Assembly (NCBI RefSeq): GCF_047675955.1
Contig: NC_132916.1
Location: 69,681,481-69,745,480 of the forward strand
DNA: 64,000 bases
Reading direction: 5' to 3'
From: Chlorocebus sabaeus
Taxonomy: Eukaryota; Chordata; Mammalia; Primates; Cercopithecidae
Shown: piece by piece, positions 1 through 12,020 of the stretch
How the letters are laid out: each line of letters opens with the position of its first letter
Position numbering within the stretch: position 1 is the first letter of the stretch
The notes under the pieces: model-generated
What the model was told of the DNA's origin: nothing
The model's input: only the letters and a program-made list of their open reading frames with translations
Databases searched by the model: none
Made by a program: the position numbers and the translations under genes

Positions 1-481
1 TTTGTGCTTCCTGGCCTCTTTGTTTACACTGTGAGTACTCAAGCCTTAGCAATGGTGGACGCCCCTTTCCGCATCAAGCTGCAGCATCACAGGTTGATCT
101 CAGACTGCTATGCTAGCAGTGAGCAAGGCTCCATGGGTGTAGGACCTCCTGAGCCAGGCACGGGAGGGTATCTCCCGATCTGCCAGTTGCTAAGACTGTG
201 GGAAAAGTGCACTATTTGGTCAGGAGTGTACTGTTTCTCCAGGTGCAGTCTGTCATGGCTTCTCTTGGCTAGGAAAGGGAAATCCCCCACCCCTTGTGCT
301 TCCCAGGTGAGGCAACATCCCATCCTGCTTCAGCTCACCCTCTGTGGACTGCACCCACTGTCCAACCAGTCCTAATGAGATGAACCAGGTACCTCAGTTG
401 GAAATGCAGAAATCACCTTTTTTCTGTGTCAGTCTCACTGGGAGCTGCAGACTGGAGCTGTTCCTATTTGGCCATCTTGGC
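1..481 (-). mobile_element. L1 5'UTR, antisense (5' end of an L1PA/L1PB-age element)
   Basis: Read on the minus strand, this begins with the primate L1 5' end (GCCAAGATGGCCAAATAGG, at about 481 going down) and continues through the typical promoter region (AACAGCTCC, GGGAGCTGCAG, GATTTCTGCATTTCC). The element runs off the left edge. L1 5'UTRs carry a sense promoter, which here would fire leftward, and often an antisense promoter, which would fire rightward into this window. Whether either still works cannot be judged. The 123-codon plus-strand frame at 4-375 is a chance frame inside the 5'UTR. Confidence 0.9.
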
Positions 482-838
482 AGACATTTCTTAAAAGAAA
501 ACATACATGCAGCCAATAAGCATATGGAAAAAAGCTCAGTATCATTGATCATTACAGAAAAGCGAATCAAAACCACAATGAGATACCATCTTACACCATT
601 CAGAATGGCTATTAATAAAAAGTAAAAAATTAAGAGATGCTGGCAAGGTTGTGGAGAAAAAGAAGTGCTTATACACTATTGGTGAGGGTGTAAATTAGTT
701 CAACCATTGTGGAAGACCGTGTGGTGATTCTTCAAAAACCTGAAGACAGAAATACCATTCAACCCAGCAATCCCATTACTAGGTATATAACCAAAGAAAT
801 AGAAATCACTCTATTATAAAGACACATGCATGTGTACA
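482..838 (+). mobile_element. L1 ORF2 3'-part fragment, sense
   Basis: This is the end of L1 ORF2 in plus orientation, with recognisable peptide pieces such as KTTMRYHLTPFRMAI, and DNA such as AACCATTGTGGAAGAC and CCAGCAATCCCATTAC. It starts exactly where the antisense 5'UTR ends and stops near 838, before the ORF2 stop, 3'UTR and poly(A). Frame is broken by several stops. It is either the right half of an L1 into which the 5'UTR-bearing L1 inserted, or the sense half of a 5'-inverted L1. Confidence 0.9.
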
Positions 839-2524
839 GTGATTTCTTTTCATGTTAGATGGCTTTAGAGTGCTTCCTGGCATTATGGAAATCGTACTAA
901 ATGGAAGTTGAATCAAGGAAATATTTAGTTTGCTGAGGTCATGCTGAGTGCCTTCTGTGTGTGATTACATTATTGCTCTTCATATGAGTATAGGAATGGT
1001 TTCCAGAAATGCTCCCATGATTGGCTCAGTGTTGAAAACAGTGGTGCAGGACCAGATGTTGATTGTGACATAAACAGATCCTAAGGCACTGGAAGTATGT
1101 GGGTAATGAAGAAAAAATGAGGTTTGAAAAGTTTGGAGCCAGAAGCTATTCTATGGGAAATTCTTCCAGTTATCAGATGTTTAGCATTGAAGCAATTCTT
1201 GCTGATAATTAGTCAAAAAATTCTCTAAAGGGAATAAACTTGTTAATCCATTATATGCAATTATTTAAATATCACATACATTTTTATTTTTAAGCTAAAA
1301 GCATGAAAATATTATTACTCAGAATATTCGTATTTGTAGCGCAATACAAATACTTTCCACATAGCAGTGCCATAAATATTAAATTCTTCTAAGTGCGAAA
1401 TCACGTTTTATGCCTCCCAACAAATGAGCTCATATCTTAGTATATCCGAGGCATATTGTCCTGAAGTAATTTGGAGATCCCAGATGAATTGACATTCAAA
1501 ATTACCACCAACATTTCAAAACACCCTGAAAAAATAAGTGGTCCAATGATGTGCTATACATATTTATCATTATGTTAATATACTTAATATTAGAAAATTA
1601 TTATTACTCAACTATAGAGCTCATGACAATATGCTAGTAGGCTAAAAATAAGTTTGAACTGTTTTTTTACATACCTTAAATTCAAATTAATTTTGTACAT
1701 TGTTATCCAGAATTATTAACTACAAAAAAAGCCAGATACTATGGGAAGAGAATATTCTAATGGAAGCCAGAAAATATAATAAAAAGACAATCTTGGCAAA
1801 AGATAATTTGGCACAAAAGACAAAATTTGGTAACATGTCAAAAACTCTTTTATTGTAACTGAAACTAAGAATTCTGATGGTCAAAATCATAAAAAAAAAT
1901 CATGATAGACAAAACAAACAAAAACATGAACAGATAATAAGGATGACAACAGAAGAGGTAAAGAAATGAATAGACTCCCACGCTGTGAACAAAAAGTAGA
2001 AGGAAAATGAAAGTAATAGCAAAGAAAAACATAATTTTTATAGTTACCAGTGCATGATGGAATTTCAATAACAGCTTTATGGAGAAATTAATTGACTTTG
2101 ATAAGTGGCATGTTTGTCCTGATAAATGTACCCCAGCATGGTTTCATAAAAGAAATTTGTTTCCCTCTTCAAATTGTGATGCCAATAATAATGAGAGAGT
2201 TTAACAAATATACAAGGGACAAGAGAAATATCTTTAAAGTTGGTATTATGAACAACACCAAAAGAAAAATGTTCAAACTGTTTTGAGATCCCAGCTAGTG
2301 AGTCTAAGATAAGATGTTGTATATATTGTGTGATTGATAATGTGTTTTAATAGGCATACATAACTTCCTGAAAGTCAGGAAGACTCTACAGACAAGCAGG
2401 TACTGGAATTACATATCAATAAAAAACAAATGCACTAGATACTACCTTGAAGAACAGAGAAGAGTCAGTTTTATTATTAATGTTTAGTATTGTTCTTAAA
2501 CATTTAAAAGAGTGGTTATGCCTA
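839..2524. other. AT-rich single-copy-looking stretch, nothing recognised
   Basis: About 1.7 kb with no Alu, L1, LTR or DNA-transposon signature that I recognise. It is AT-rich with many short A and T runs. Open frames here (for example 1865-2068 minus) encode low-complexity hydrophobic peptides and look like chance. Confidence 0.5.
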
Positions 2525-4200
2525 TTTTTTTACTGTAATTGGCAATTTATAATTGTATCAATGTTATAAGGTACAAAGGGATGTTATGATTTATGAACAT
2601 AATGTGGAATAATTAGATCAAGCCAGTTAACACATGCATATCACTTATTTGTGGTGAGGACATTTGGAATTTATTATCTTAGCATTTTGAAAAGTACAAT
2701 ACTCTAGTATTAACTATATCTACCATGGTGTGAAATAGAACTATAAAAAATTTCCTCCTGTCTGAGATTTTGTACCCTTTGATCATCATCTCCCTATTTT
2801 ATGCACCCAACAGCCTCTGTAGCTACCATCCTAGTCTTTACTTCTATAAATTTGATCATTTTAGATTCCATATGCAAGTGAGATCATTTGGTATTCATCT
2901 TTCTGTGCCTGGTTTATTTTACTCATCATAATATTCTCCAATTCTATCCATGTTGTCACAGATGACAGAATTTGCTTCTTTTTTAAGGCTGAATAGTATT
3001 CCATTGTGTATATATGCCACATTTTTTTTATTCTTTCATCTGTCTATGTCCACTTAGGTTGATTCCATAAATTGAACAGTGCTGCAATTAACACGAAGAG
3101 CAAACATATCTTCAACAAACTGATTTCAAATATTTTGTGCAAATACCCAGAAGTGGAATTGCTGGACCACAGGGTAATTCTATTTTTAGTTTATTGAGAG
3201 ACCTCCATATAGTTGGCAAGGAGGTAGAGAAAGAGCAACCTTGTACCCTGTTGGGGGGTATGTCAATTAGCATAGGCATTATACAAAACTGTATGGCGGT
3301 CCCTCGTAAAATGTCTGTTCAGGTCCCTTGTAGCAATCTTGTCATTGATTTTTTTTTCTTGCTATTGAGTTGTTTGAGCTCCTTATATATTTTGAATATT
3401 AACTCCCTATCAAAGTTATGGCTTGAAAATATTTTCTCTCATTCCATAGGCTATCTCTGCATACTGAAAATTGTTTCCATTACTATGCAGAAGTTTTCAG
3501 TGTGATGAATCCCATTTATCTATTTTTTGCTTCTATTGCTGGTGCTTTTGGGGTCAAACTCAAAAAAATCATCACACAGATCTATGTAATGTAGATTTTC
3601 CTCTCTATTTTCTCCTAGTAGGTTGATAGTTTCTTGCCTTATATTTATGTTTTTAATCCATTTTTAGTTGAATTTTGTAAATAGAGTGAGATAATGGTTC
3701 AATTTCTTTCTTCTTCACATGGATATCCAGCTTTCTCATCACCATTTATTAAATAGACTATAATTTTCCTGTTGCATATTCTTGGCACCTTTGTCAAAAA
3801 CCAATTGTTCAAAAATGGATGGGTTCATTTCTGGGCCCTATATTCTGTTCCATTTGTCAATGTGTCTATTTTTTTTTTTTTGCCAGTAATGCTGCTTTAA
3901 TTACCATAGCCTGTAGTATGGTTTGAAATCAGGTAGTGTGATACCTCTGGCTTTGTTTATTTTTTCTCATGATTGCCTTGGCTATCTGTATTTTAGTTTT
4001 ATTTAATTTATTTTTTTTTGTGGCTCCATATAAATGTTAGAATTTCTTTTTTTCTATTTCTATGAAAAATGGCATTGAAATTTTGATAGGTGTTGCATTG
4101 AATTTGTAGATCTGCTTTGTAGTATAAACGTTTTAGAAATATTAATTCTTCCAATCCATGAACGTGAAATATCTTCCCATGTATTTGTGCCTTTAATTTC
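2525..4200 (-). mobile_element. L1M 3'UTR and 3' half of ORF2 (part 1 of an old minus-strand L1)
   Basis: The plus strand reads as the reverse complement of an old L1. It begins with the 3'UTR block ending TTTTGTACCCTTTGATC (about 2525-2790) and then ORF2 in reverse (GGCTGAATAGTATTCCATTG, TTGATTCCATAAATTG, GTGCTGCAATTAACA, TGGATATCCAGCTTTC). ORF2 is destroyed by many stops. The same element continues at 4348-5707 and 6000-8088, so the whole L1M covers about 5.6 kb. A short segment at 3223-3310 runs in the opposite orientation. Confidence 0.9.
3223..3310 (+). mobile_element. Inverted 88-bp ORF2 segment inside the L1M
   Basis: This short piece matches L1 ORF2 in sense orientation (GTAGAGAAAGAGCAACCTTG, GTATGGCGGTCCCTC), while the L1 on both sides is antisense. 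Its right part repeats, inverted, the sequence just left of it (GAGAGACCTCCATATAG, 3195-3211). About 165 bp of consensus between this piece and the right flank (AATGTCTGTTCAGG) seems to be missing. Confidence 0.75.
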
Positions 4201-4347
4201 TGTATTAGTCCATTCTCATGCTGGTAATAAAGACATACAAAAGACTGGGTAATTTATAAAGGAAAGGTGTTTAATTGACTCATAATTCCACATGGCTGGG
4301 GAGGCCTCACAATCATGGTAGAAGTCAGAGAAGGAACAGAGGCATGC
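4201..4347 (-). mobile_element. Truncated MaLR (THE1/MST) LTR
   Basis: Starts with the reverse complement of the LTR 3' end (TGTATTAGTCCATTCTCATG) and runs through GACTGGGTAATTTATAAAGG and CACAATCATGGTAGAAG. It stops after about 147 bp where a complete THE1/MST LTR is about 350-400 bp. It lies inside the L1M, whose sequence resumes with a large skip on the right side, suggesting a later deletion. Confidence 0.88.
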
Positions 4348-5707
4348 CAATGTGCATTTGAGAAGAATACATATTCTGATGCTATTGAGTAGAATGTTCT
4401 TTATATGTCTTTTAAGTCTGTTTGGTCTAAACGATAAATTCCAATCTTTCCTTATTAATGTCTTTGTTGGAATGAACAGTCTTTTGCTTAAAGTGGGGTA
4501 TTAAAATTTTCCACTATTAAAGTATTGCAATTTATCTCTTCTTTCAGATTCTTTAATGTTTGCTTTACATATTTGCGTGCTTCAGTGTTAAGTGTATATA
4601 TTTGAAATTGTTATATCTTCTTGATGAATTGACCGTTTTATCATTATATAATTTTCTCCTTTGTTTCTTTTTACAGTTTTTGACTTAAACTCTATTTTGT
4701 CTGATACAAGTATAGCTCTCACTGTTCTGTTTGGTTTCCATTTGTGTGGGATGTCTTTTTCTACTCCTTCACTTTCAGTCTATGTGTATCCATGAAACTT
4801 AGATGAATTTTCCTGAAGGCAGCATATAGTTGGATTTTACTTTTTTATTCATTAAATCACTCTATGTCTTTATATTGAGAATTTAATCAATTTACATTTA
4901 AGTAATTATTGATAGGTAAGAACTTATTACTTTTTGAAAATTACTTTCTAATATTTTGCAGATTCTTTCTTCCTGTCATGTCATCTTCCCTTATTGTTTG
5001 ATGACTTTCTTTAGTGGTATGCTTTGAATCCTTTTTATTTTTGTTCTGTATTTCCACAGAATATTTTTGTTTTGTGGTTACCATGAGGTGTGCATAGACC
5101 ATGTTGTAGTCATATCAGCTTATTTAAAGCTTATAACAACTAATTTGCCTGCATACAACTCTACACCCCTCTATTTTATGTTTTTATGTCATAATTTACA
5201 CCTTTTTGCAATGTGCATACTTTGATAATTTATTTTAGATGTGTTGGTTATTAATAGTTTTGTTTTGTAACCATTGTACTAGAGACACAATTGCCTTACA
5301 TGCTATCTTTAAAGTTCTAGAGTACTCTGAATATGGCTCTGTTTTACTAATATTATTGAATTTTGTGCTTTCATGTTTCACATTATCAATTAGCAGCTTT
5401 TTGTTTTAGTTTGAATAACTCCTTTTAGTAATTCCTGTTAGGCAGGTTTAAGGTGATAAACTCTCTTAGCTTTTGTTTGTCTGGGAAAATTTTTATTTCT
5501 CCCTATTTTCTGAGAGACAGAGTTGAGGGATAAAGTATTCTTTGTTGGCAGGATTTGTTTTCACCACTTTGAATATGTCATTTCACTGTTTATTGGTATC
5601 CAGAGTTTTGCTGAAAAATCTGCTGGTAGTCATATTCAAATTCCTTTGTATGTGTATGTGATGTGTTTCGTATTATTTACTAATTTCAGAATTTTTTTTC
5701 TTTTTCC
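4348..5707 (-). mobile_element. L1M ORF2/ORF1-region continuation (part 2)
   Basis: Antisense L1 resumes with AATGTGCATTTGAGAAG and TACATATTCTGATGC. It continues through the part that reads GGTTACCATGAGGTGTGCAT and GTAATTCCTGTTAGGCAG, ending at the Alu poly(T). These blocks belong to the 5' half of old L1M elements. No intact frame remains. Confidence 0.8.
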
Positions 5708-5999
5708 TTTTTTTTTTTTGAGATGGAGTCTCACTCTGTTGCCCAGGCTGGAGTGCGGCAGCATGATCTCAGTTCACGGCAACCTCTGCCTCCCAGATTC
5801 AAGTAATTCTCCTACCTCAGCCTCCTGAGTAGTTGGGATTACAGGCACGCAACACCACTCCTGGCTAATTTTTGTATTTTTAGTAGAGATGGGGTTTCAC
5901 CATGTTGGTCAGACTGGTCTTGAACTCCTGACCTTGTGATCCACCTTCCTTGGCCTCCCAAAGTGCTGGGATTACAGGCATGAGCCACCACACCCAGCC
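5708..5999 (-). mobile_element. Alu (S-type), full length, antisense
   Basis: Poly(T) at 5708-5719, then GAGATGGAGTCTCACTCTG, both Alu arms, and an end in CCACCACACCCAGCC. Reverse orientation. It has inserted into the L1M, whose sequence (TTTGATTTTTGATAGTTTG) continues on the right. Confidence 0.95.
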
Positions 6000-8088
6000 T
6001 GTCTTTGATTTTTGATAGTTTGATTATTATGTGTTGTGGTGTACTCCTCTTTGGGTTGCAATTGGTTAGAGACCTTTACACTTCCTGTGCCTGGGTGTTG
6101 GCATCTATCCCCAGATTAGGAAAGTTTTTGGCCATTATTTATTTTGATATATTTTTTTTGCCCCCTTTCTCTTTCTTCTTCTTCGTGATTTTTAGTATGT
6201 GAAGGTTTGGTCTCCTGATGGTGTCTCATAATTCTCATAGGCTTTTTCCATTCTCTTTCATTCTTTTGTCTTTTTGTTCCTCTGAATAGGTAATTTCAAG
6301 TGTCTGTCTTCCAGCTCACTGATTCTTACTTCTGCTTGATCAAGTCTTCATTGAAGCTTTCAACTAAAGGCTTCAGTTTAGCCTCTGTATTTTTCATTGC
6401 CAGGGTTTCTATCTGGCTCTTTTTTAATTGTTTCTAGCTCTTTATCAAACTTCTAACTTTTTTTCTTCTATTGCCTTCAAATTTCATTTAAAATTTCTAT
6501 CTGCATATTCTTGAGGTTCACTGAACTCTTTATGAATACTATTTATAGCTCCCCATTTTTTGGAGTCTGTTATTGGATCTTAATTAGTTTCTTTTGGAGA
6601 TTTCAAGATTCCCTGAATTTTCTGATCCTTATGTCCTTGTGTTGCTGTCTGTACACGTGAAGAGACTGCCTCATTTTCCAGCCTTTACAGGGGTTCTATG
6701 GTGAGGATATACTTTCATTATTTAGTTCAGATTGTGATTCTGGAAGGGTCAGCTTGTAATGACACCAGGTGGGGAGAGCTTGTTGTGAATTCTCTAGTTG
6801 ACTGGCCCACTGCCTTTGTTCTGATAGTTGGGCTACTGACTATGCTCCACTGTTTGTTGAGGTTACTGGCTAGGTATTGCTATCAAGTGGAGCTGCTGGC
6901 TGGGAATTGTAACGGATTCTTATCAGATTGATCACAAGATGTATTTCTGGGCAGGGTAATTATGCTCTTTGGGATCTACAGTTGTGCAGGTCTGCAGGCT
7001 AGACTTTGAGGATAGGTAGAATTGTTGCTCAGGATAGGTGGTATCAGAGGCTATGATCCTTAGAAATGCATGATTGAGGATTGTCTCACTGCTAGGGTGG
7101 AGATGTGTGTGGTGAGCTTTTGGCTGAGTTCACTGGCTGTTTGACCTACTGGGTCAAGCAGGTTTAACCCTTCTGCAGGTTTAACCCTAAGATCAGTGAG
7201 GTGAAAGTCTTTTTGCCTGGAAAGAGTATTGGGAGTGCTTTTTGGCTGCGTGGAGCTACTGCCTGACTTCCTGAGTCAAACAGACCTAGCCCCTTTGCTT
7301 TCCTGAAATCCGTAAAAGTAGGAGTCTCTCTGCCTGGGCAGAGTGATTGCCAGGCTTTTTGGCTGGGTGGAGCCACTGCTCGACTGCTAAAGTAAGGCTG
7401 GTCTCTCTGATATACTTATCTGAGATGTGGGAAGGTACACGTCTCCCTGCCTGGGTGTGGTCATCAGGAAGGGCTCTGAGACTACGCAGGAAGACTAGTA
7501 GTATAGGAACTCAAGCTAGGTTGTACTTCCCACCATGCTTCTGAAGGGGATCAGCTCAGTTTTGTAGGTGGGCTATGAGGTTTTCAGATATCTCTGATTG
7601 GCAAGAATAGCTGACAGGAACACAGAGGTACTACCAAGATCTGTGCACTGGTCACTGTGCCTTCTTTCTTTGTTTCTACGTAACTCCACCTGGTCTACTC
7701 ATGCCATTTTTCCTAGTGTTTCCCATGAAATGAGACTAGAGTGAGCTGCCCAGAAAGCATCTTCGAATGCAAGGAAAACTGGATGATTTCCTCAGCTTCT
7801 CTTTTCCCCTTGTAGAAATTGTAGGCCCAAGAAATTCCTCTCAATCTGGCACCATGTAGACTTGGAAGAGGGATGAGGCAGCATAATCAGTATGAGACTG
7901 TTTTCCTCATCCTTCTAATGAAAATTTCAACTAGTTCCATGGAAAACGTAGGTGTCTCAGGCTTGTTGCCAAATGTTGGGGTTTTCAAAGGATCTTCCAG
8001 TCTACAGATACTTGCTAGATAAACTTTCTGTAAAGGGTGTGGAACTAGAGACATCTTATTTTGCCATTTTTCTGATGTCATTCTTCCT
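6000..8088 (-). mobile_element. L1M 5' region and 5'UTR (part 3)
   Basis: Continues the same minus-strand L1 with TTGATAGTTTGATTATTATG, GGAAAGTTTTTGGCCATTAT, CCTTGTGTTGCTGTCTGT and then a GC-richer 5'UTR with repeated short phrases (GCAGGTTTAACCCT occurs twice at about 7160-7190; TTTTTGGCTGGGTGGAGCC and TTTTTGGCTGCGTGGAGC). It ends near TTGCCATTTTTCTGATGTC. The internal phrase repetition is normal for L1M 5'UTRs. Having the 5'UTR means the copy was nearly full length when inserted. Confidence 0.7.
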
Positions 8089-9855
8089 ATCAAATTTTTA
8101 AGTGAAGGGCTTTCCCCTTCAGAGAACACAATGAAAAATAGTGTTCTTTAAGTAATGATAATTATTGAAATAATGCATATTACTAAGTAAATGCTACATT
8201 TGATTTGTTTTTGTATGAACACTTGGAAAAAATTTCAAAATGAATGACCAAATGTGCCTTATTATCCCAATTTATTCATTAGAATTAAATAATGGGAAAA
8301 CTTATAAAAATAAAGTATTAAATCAGGTAAACCAGATACCAAAAATTACTATATTATTATAGCATCTACACAAATGTGATCAACTGGTTATAATCATGTG
8401 CTACTGTTTTCACTGAAACCTCATGAATGACTTTTAAATATTTCACCAGCCAAAAATTCTCTGTATGTAAAAGGGATAAGTGGAATTCCTGAATATGCTC
8501 CTGGATTATTTAATAATCCAATTAACGAAGAGAAGTGACTCATATGAACACATTAGAAAAATATTTAAATTTCTTGCCACTTTAAGATGAAATAGTGACT
8601 TTAATGATCATATTATAAATGCATAATACAATACTACAATGATGACATCAATGACAAACTGGTCAATGAGTATTATTAAATGAACGGTATTTAAGATTGA
8701 TCGCAGTCAAAGAAAACTTGAAATGACCTGATATCTTACAACTCACATAAAAAAGAAACTTGAGAGAAGTTTCCTGAATTTGACAATTCAAAAAATTAAC
8801 ATGATATTACCAAAATAATTTGTAAAGCTGAAAGAAAATTTTTTAAAGTTTAAATAACGACTAAAGACAATAATGCATCAAAATTCAATGAGCTCTGCTA
8901 GAAGAAAGACTACATTTTCTACCTTTTCTATAGAAAATTAACAATTGTCGCATGAAAAAGCTATCAAAGAGTATGCAGCTAATAAACATAAGCAAAAATA
9001 GTATAATATAGGTGGGTAGGGCAGTTCATAAATAAAATTTTTATAATTTATTTATGTATTTATGTTGCTTTCTATTTTTAAATGCCTTTAAAATATATAA
9101 TTTGTTGTGTTTTTCTCCTTCTAAATTAATTTTCTTCCTTAATTTTGTATTCACAACTTTGTATTTTTTAAAAAAAGATTCTGTAAATGGTATGCGACTT
9201 AGACCCGTGAAACCTTTGGTCTGTCTCTGCTCTAATCTTAGGCTTCCTTTTGGTTTGGGAAGGTATCTTCATTTTTCCTCTTTGAACCTTTTCCTTCTTG
9301 CCTGGAGCCAAAGACAGAAGGCCAGAAAGCAACTTCTGTTCTAGGGGTAATGATATTTTTGTCCCCTGGAGCACTGGAGATCAAAAGATTGGGGAGAATG
9401 CAAGGAAGGGAGTAGAAAATATTGTGAGAATATTTACGAAGGGAAAATATACTTCCATCTAGCATTGTGCCACACTTGGATGCCTGCCCTTTGCTCTACC
9501 AGCTCCCTGATCTGCTATTCATTCGCCATGACGTTCAGAGTAATCTCTAAAAATTAAAGAGCTAAATGAATGCCTTACTTAGTCATGTGACTTGTTGATT
9601 TATTTATCGGGTCCCTGCTCTGCCTGCACAACACTGGGCTGTCCACAAGTGTAGATTTCAAAGGTCTTAGCTTTAAAGATGAACCTTAGGCTAAGTGTGG
9701 AGGTTGGAGGTGGGGGCTTAGGTGGTCCCTGGAAAAGCTATGTCTTTTTCTACTTTATATGCTAGACTTTGATATGATACAAGATTGTCTGAAAGAAGCT
9801 GCTAGTGTTAAGGATTTGGAAAATCATTAATCTTAAAGACATTTTAAACCCGTGA
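8089..9855. other. AT-rich interval, nothing recognised
   Basis: About 1.8 kb without a repeat I can name. It is AT-rich with the palindromic-looking patch AAATTTTTATAATTTATTT near 9034-9052. Open frames at 9054-9465 on both strands overlap each other and look like chance. Confidence 0.45.
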
Positions 9856-10312
9856 CTTCCAAGGCTTCTTGAGATCTAGTCCAACTTCTGTCCCAGGCTC
9901 ACTGTTGCCAGCCTACAATATGAATCCTCTATTCCAGCCACCGAAAACTGTTCCTCTGTTGTCAAACATGCCACACTCTCTCCCTTCTGCCTTGCACATG
10001 CTCTTCTTTCTCTATGAGTGCGTTTTCTTCGCTTGTTGGAGAGAAAAACTCCCTTCACCCTAAGTCTCAGCTTAAATGCTGCCTCTGCCCAGTGCCCCAT
10101 TCCCATTTCCTCTTTCCCTCTGGCAAGTCCATGCAATGATTTATTTATTTGAATCAATTTTGGCACAGGACTCCGACATTGTCTCATAGTTGTTCATCCA
10201 GTTTCCTAATTATGAGTTTTTCATCAGCTCTTGTCCTGTTAATCTTGTATCTTTGGGACCTAGCTCGGGATTTAGTATACAGCAGTGGCTCACAAGAATT
10301 AAATGAATGAAG
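9856..10312 (+). mobile_element. L2 3' end, sense
   Basis: Decayed LINE2 in plus orientation: GTCTCAGCTTAAATGCTGCC (the L2 CTCAGCTCAAATGTCACC block), a central CACATGCTCTTC patch, and an end in GAATTAAATGAATGAAG, which corresponds to the L2 tail repeat. Frames over it are shadows. Confidence 0.65.
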
Positions 10313-10804
10313 AAAAGATAAAAAATAAGTGAAGCTAAACTAAACATATTTTTCAAGTTTAAGTCATACTTCCCTGAAAAAGCATTTCCTGAGTTACAAA
10401 CCCCTAAGTTGTGTTCGTACTAAACAGATGAATTGTGAGCTGCCTTTATTCTCTTCTGCCCCTACCTGATTCAGACAGCCTTTACCTATCCACATGATAT
10501 TCCCTTCTGCTCAGTTCTGGGAATTGTATGATGCAATAGTTCTTCACTACCAATTCCTTCTATCCTTTGAAATGAGAGCATGCAGAGGATGTATTTGCCC
10601 ATTTCTTTTTAATGATTTTTCCCCAACACTTATTTTGCTGTGGAAAATCTAACCTTCCTTCTTTTCAGGTGTCTTAGATCAGTCCCCTTTCTCTTCCTTT
10701 GTTGTGTTTCTGAGATGATATCCTCAAAATACTGCATGGCTTAAGAGTAATGTAAAGGCTACCCTTTTGTCAAGAAAAGAGAAGGTTGGTTTGAAAATAC
10801 TTTT
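10313..10804. other. Interval without a recognised element
   Basis: About 490 bp between two opposed L2 pieces. It contains CTTTATTCTCTTCTGCCCC-type pyrimidine-rich text but no feature I can assign. Confidence 0.4.
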
Positions 10805-11240
10805 ATGCAACAAATATTTAGTACAGACAGTGGTAGGTAATGGGGTCATAGAGGTGACAGGGACAGAGAGCACCCCTGACATCACGAAGCCAATAGTCTA
10901 GTTGGGGAGACAGGAATAAAGAGCTATCCAGACAAGTGACCCTACTATGATGAAGAATTAGGATTGAGGTAAATGCATGAATGCCCAGGGCACTATGTTA
11001 CTCAAAGAGGACAGCCCTCTGGTCTGAAGTTGTGAAGATGAATAAGGGTCCTGGGTAATGTGAAGAAACTGGGTGTAGGAGGGGGAGATTTAGAGACTGA
11101 TGAAGAGGCGTGTCCAGAAACCTTGAGCTCAGAAGAGCCTGGAAAGGTTGAGGAAAACAAGAAGTCTGTGAGGCAGAAGCAGAGCGGGGTAGAGAAAGTG
11201 GCAGGAGACAAATTTCCTTAACAGAGCAAAGCAACCAAAC
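10805..11240 (-). mobile_element. L2 3' end, antisense
   Basis: Begins TGCAACAAATATTTAGTAC, the reverse complement of the L2 tail, then TAGTCTAGTTGGGGAGACAG and GAAAGTGGCAGGAGACAAA. These are the standard L2 blocks in reverse orientation. It forms a tail-to-tail pair with the L2 at 9856-10312. The minus-strand frames at 10998-11243 are derived from it. Confidence 0.75.
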
Positions 11241-12020
11241 CATCCTGTCAGCCTTGAAGCCCTTAACACTCTCCAGAGGTTCTTCTTCAGATTAACTTTC
11301 TTTTCTGTTTTGTTTTTTTGTTAATTATGGATACAGTGATTGTATGTTATCCATCCCCCTCCTCAAATGTAATGCATTTTTGCTATCATATGGACTATTT
11401 AGGCATCTGCGGGCTAATGTGGAACTCTGACATCATTTCTGTGTTTGCTTCTAGGGGATAATTCTTCCTGAAATCCAAACAGTGTCCATACTCTTCTGGT
11501 GGACCTGTTTTTACATTGGTGAGTGCCTGTATTACTAGACAGGTGTCTTATCTGTGATGACTGCTGAGGGGTAAACATTAAACTCATTCTGAATAGAAAA
11601 TGATAAGCTCCTTCTGCCTGCCAGAGAAATTGTGGTTTTCATAATTTTATTGCTGAAGAAATAGTTGTCATGGCAATAATTTGTATGACTTTGAACAGCC
11701 ATTGGGTATGTACTGTGAATGGTGAGCTTTCAATGCACCAAGAAAGCACTGCCTGATGAGGATTCTGCTCAATGCTTTGTTGGAGGTGGTATATTTTCCT
11801 GGTTTTTGTGACATAATTGATTGAGTCTTCACAACTTCAGGTGATTTCTATATGTATTTATTTAAAGCCCTCAGGATGATCCTTATGTCAGAAATTGTTC
11901 ATTTGCTACTTTGTGCTTTAAGCTGGTGCTCAATGCCTTCAGTCGTATGGGTTGGTAATTTGCACCTGTGAGATTCACATCTTAGCACCTCTGAAATAAT
12001 TTTACTGAATCCAACTGTAC
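11241..12020. other. Repeat-poor interval
   Basis: About 780 bp that match no repeat I know. The text is mixed in composition, unlike the AT-rich desert sequence, and includes an exon-like segment at 11455-11518. Confidence 0.5.
11455..11518 (+). other. Exon-like segment (candidate only)
   Basis: A 64-bp segment is bounded by a good acceptor (TGTGTTTGCTTCTAG, ending 11454, with a CTCTGAC branch-site-like sequence about 24 nt upstream) and a strong donor (GTGAGT at 11519-11524). One frame is open across it and would give a hydrophobic peptide starting GIILPEIQTV and containing ILFWWTCF. I recognise no protein. Exon-like decoys are common in mammalian DNA, so this is offered only as a site to test for splicing or conservation. 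Confidence 0.2.

Noticed and set aside
4..375. 123-codon plus-strand open frame at the left edge
   Set aside because: It lies wholly inside an antisense L1 5'UTR and matches no protein.
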